Part shown: in pieces, positions 62,877-64,000 of the stretch
Layout: each line of letters starts with the position of its first letter
Numbering within the stretch: the stretch's first letter is position 1
DNA from: Geodermatophilus sp. DSM 45219
GTDB lineage: Bacteria > Actinomycetota > Actinomycetes > Mycobacteriales > Geodermatophilaceae
Assembly: GCF_900104025.1 (NCBI RefSeq)
Contig: NZ_FNIQ01000004.1
Coordinates: 62,001 to 126,000 of the forward strand
Length of the DNA: 64,000 nucleotides
Direction: 5' to 3'
Position numbers and translations under genes: made by a program
The notes under the pieces: model-generated
The model's database searches: none
Told to the model about the DNA's origin: nothing
The model's input: the letters and a program-made list of their open reading frames with translations, nothing else

Positions 62877-64000
62877 CCCGGGTCGGGTGGCTGGACCTCG
62901 GCAACGGCGTGGCGGGCGACATGCTGCTGGGCGCCGTCGTGGGGGCGGGCGTGCCGCTCGCCGACATCGCCGCGGCACTGGAACCCCTGCAGCTGCCCGT
63001 CACGCTGCGCGCCGAGGACGTGCGGCGCGGCGGGCTGCGGGCGGTCCGGGTGGTCGTGGACGCCCCGGAGGCCGGCCAGCCCACGCGCCGCTGGTCCGAC
63101 GTCCGCCGGCTGCTCGGCCGGCTGCCCGAGCCGCTGCGCTCGCCGGCGGTCGAGGTGTTCGGCGCGCTGGCGCGGGCCGAGGCGGCGGTGCACGGCGTGG
63201 CCGAGGAGGACGTGCACTTCCACGAGGTGGGCGCGCTGGACGCCGTCGCCGACGTCGTCGGGGTCTGTGCCGGGTTGGCCGCCCTGCGCCTGGACCGGTT
63301 GCTGGCCTCGCCCATCGCGCTCGGGGGCGGGACGGCGCGGACGGCGCACGGGACGATCCCGGTCCCCGGACCGGCCGTGCTGGCCCTGCTGGAGGCGGCG
63401 GGGGCACCCGGGCGGGGCGGCCCCGACGAGGTGGAACTGGCCACGCCGACCGGGGTCGCACTCGCCACCGCTCTCGCGGACGGGTTCGGTCCGATGCCGG
63501 CGCTGCGCCCGACGGCCACCGGTACCGGCGCGGGCACCCGGGATCCCGCCGGCCGGCCCAACGTGGTGCGCCTGGTCGTGGGCGAGGTCGAGGAGACGCC
63601 GGCCCCCTCCGGCGCCGTCGGGGGTCTCGACACGACGACGGCGGTGGTCCTCGAGGCCAACGTCGACGACCTCGACCCGCGCGCCTGGCCGGTGGTCCTC
63701 GCCGCCCTGCTGGACGCTGGCGCCCTCGACGCCTGGCTGGCCCCGGTGCTCATGAAGAAGGGCCGTCCGGCGCACGTCGTCGCGGCGCTCGCCGGTCCGG
63801 CCGAGGTGGCCCGGGTCCGGGACGTCCTCCTCCGCGAGACCACGACCCTCGGCGTCCGCGAGACGACCGTCGTCCGGCACGCCGTCCGGCGCTCGTTCGA
63901 CACCGTCTCCGTCGACGGGCACCCCGTCGCCGTCAAGCTCGGGTGGGGGGCCGACGGCTCGGTCGTCAACGCCATGCCCGAGTGGGAGGACGTCGCCCGG
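62873..64000 (+). CDS. larC: Nickel insertion protein LarC (3' end outside window)
   Basis: This frame runs to the window edge without a stop and shows ~376 residues of LarC, the CTP-dependent nickel insertase that finishes the pincer cofactor. It opens WLDLGNGVAGDMLLGAVVGAG, and contains HFHEVGALDAVADVVG near residues 117-132, GGGTARTAHGTIPVPGPA near 155-172, ELATPTGVALATALA near 188-203 and LEANVDDLDPRAWP near 260-273. In Lactiplantibacillus plantarum LarC is made by programmed frameshifting between two ORFs; here it is one continuous frame over the part seen. Only a short C-terminal piece should be missing. GTG 62873 overlaps the larB stop. Confidence 0.9.
   Translation, partial: MTRVGWLDLGNGVAGDMLLGAVVGAGVPLADIAAALEPLQLPVTLRAEDVRRGGLRAVRVVVDAPEAGQPTRRWSDVRRLLGRLPEPLRSPAVEVFGALARAEAAVHGVAEEDVHFHEVGALDAVADVVGVCAGLAALRLDRLLASPIALGGGTARTAHGTIPVPGPAVLALLEAAGAPGRGGPDEVELATPTGVALATALADGFGPMPALRPTATGTGAGTRDPAGRPNVVRLVVGEVEETPAPSGAVGGLDTTTAVVLEANVDDLDPRAWPVVLAALLDAGALDAWLAPVLMKKGRPAHVVAALAGPAEVARVRDVLLRETTTLGVRETTVVRHAVRRSFDTVSVDGHPVAVKLGWGADGSVVNAMPEWEDVAR

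Overview
This 64 kb window is very GC-rich, uses many GTG starts and has tightly packed, often 4-nt-overlapping genes: a chromosomal segment of a high-GC actinobacterium. Gene content fits a Geodermatophilaceae-type organism (Blastococcus, Geodermatophilus, Modestobacter), which is an inference from style rather than from a marker gene. Supporting genes are a fused FbiC for coenzyme F420, an Rv2466c-like mycothiol-linked thioredoxin-fold protein, a class F sortase, a GlbO-type truncated globin, a DUF5130 protein and an Eis-like acetyltransferase. No transposase, integrase, phage gene, CRISPR array or rRNA was seen; one tRNA-Arg is present.

Layout. 2-8117 (+): a sugar-acid catabolic cluster with the end of an MFS permease, a split transketolase, an SDR dehydrogenase, a GntP permease, a DUF1537 four-carbon acid sugar kinase, a PdxA2-type dehydrogenase and a DeoR regulator. 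8193-13474: a small membrane protein, glycerate kinase, quinone oxidoreductase, VOC protein, alpha/beta hydrolase, a frameshifted small gene and a TupA-like ATP-grasp protein. 13539-19769 (-): FbiC, then an ECF sigma / anti-sigma / ABC exporter set. 19901-29941: flavin reductase, Nudix, SGNH hydrolase, PAS-GGDEF-EAL protein, LLM oxidoreductase, two membrane proteins, tRNA-Arg, an SSB-like protein, EttA and a thioesterase.

30096-34788 is a biotin-linked locus: a short acyl-CoA ligase and a thiolase (+) converge on MOSC, EcfT, EcfA and BioY (-). This resembles the Bacillus yhfUTS linkage of BioY with a ligase and a thiolase. 34873-42213 holds an alpha-glucosidase, globin, an MFS permease without a normal start codon, prolyl oligopeptidase, an HNH protein and an SCO6745-like protein.

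42468-45418 is a sortase island: a class F sortase between two paralogous secreted proteins with LRS(N/D)TG sorting signals, preceded by helically phased TCACAC repeats that resemble a PhoP-type box. 45476-59717 holds kynureninase, amidase, a small membrane protein, DUF5130, aminopeptidase N, the Rv2466c-like protein, MBL hydrolase, DUF429, RpiB, an Eis-like protein, a CWB2-like lipoprotein, a broken 5'-nucleotidase remnant and a SigJ/SigG-like ECF factor. 59825-64000 is a lactate racemase locus: larE and larA (-) diverge from larB and larC (+), with larC cut by the window end.

Transcription ends are marked by long, nearly perfect GC palindromes without U-tracts, mostly between convergent genes. 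The best candidates for something undescribed are the sortase island with its phased operator, the sugar-acid cluster with its own transketolase, and the ligase/thiolase/BioY/MOSC locus.
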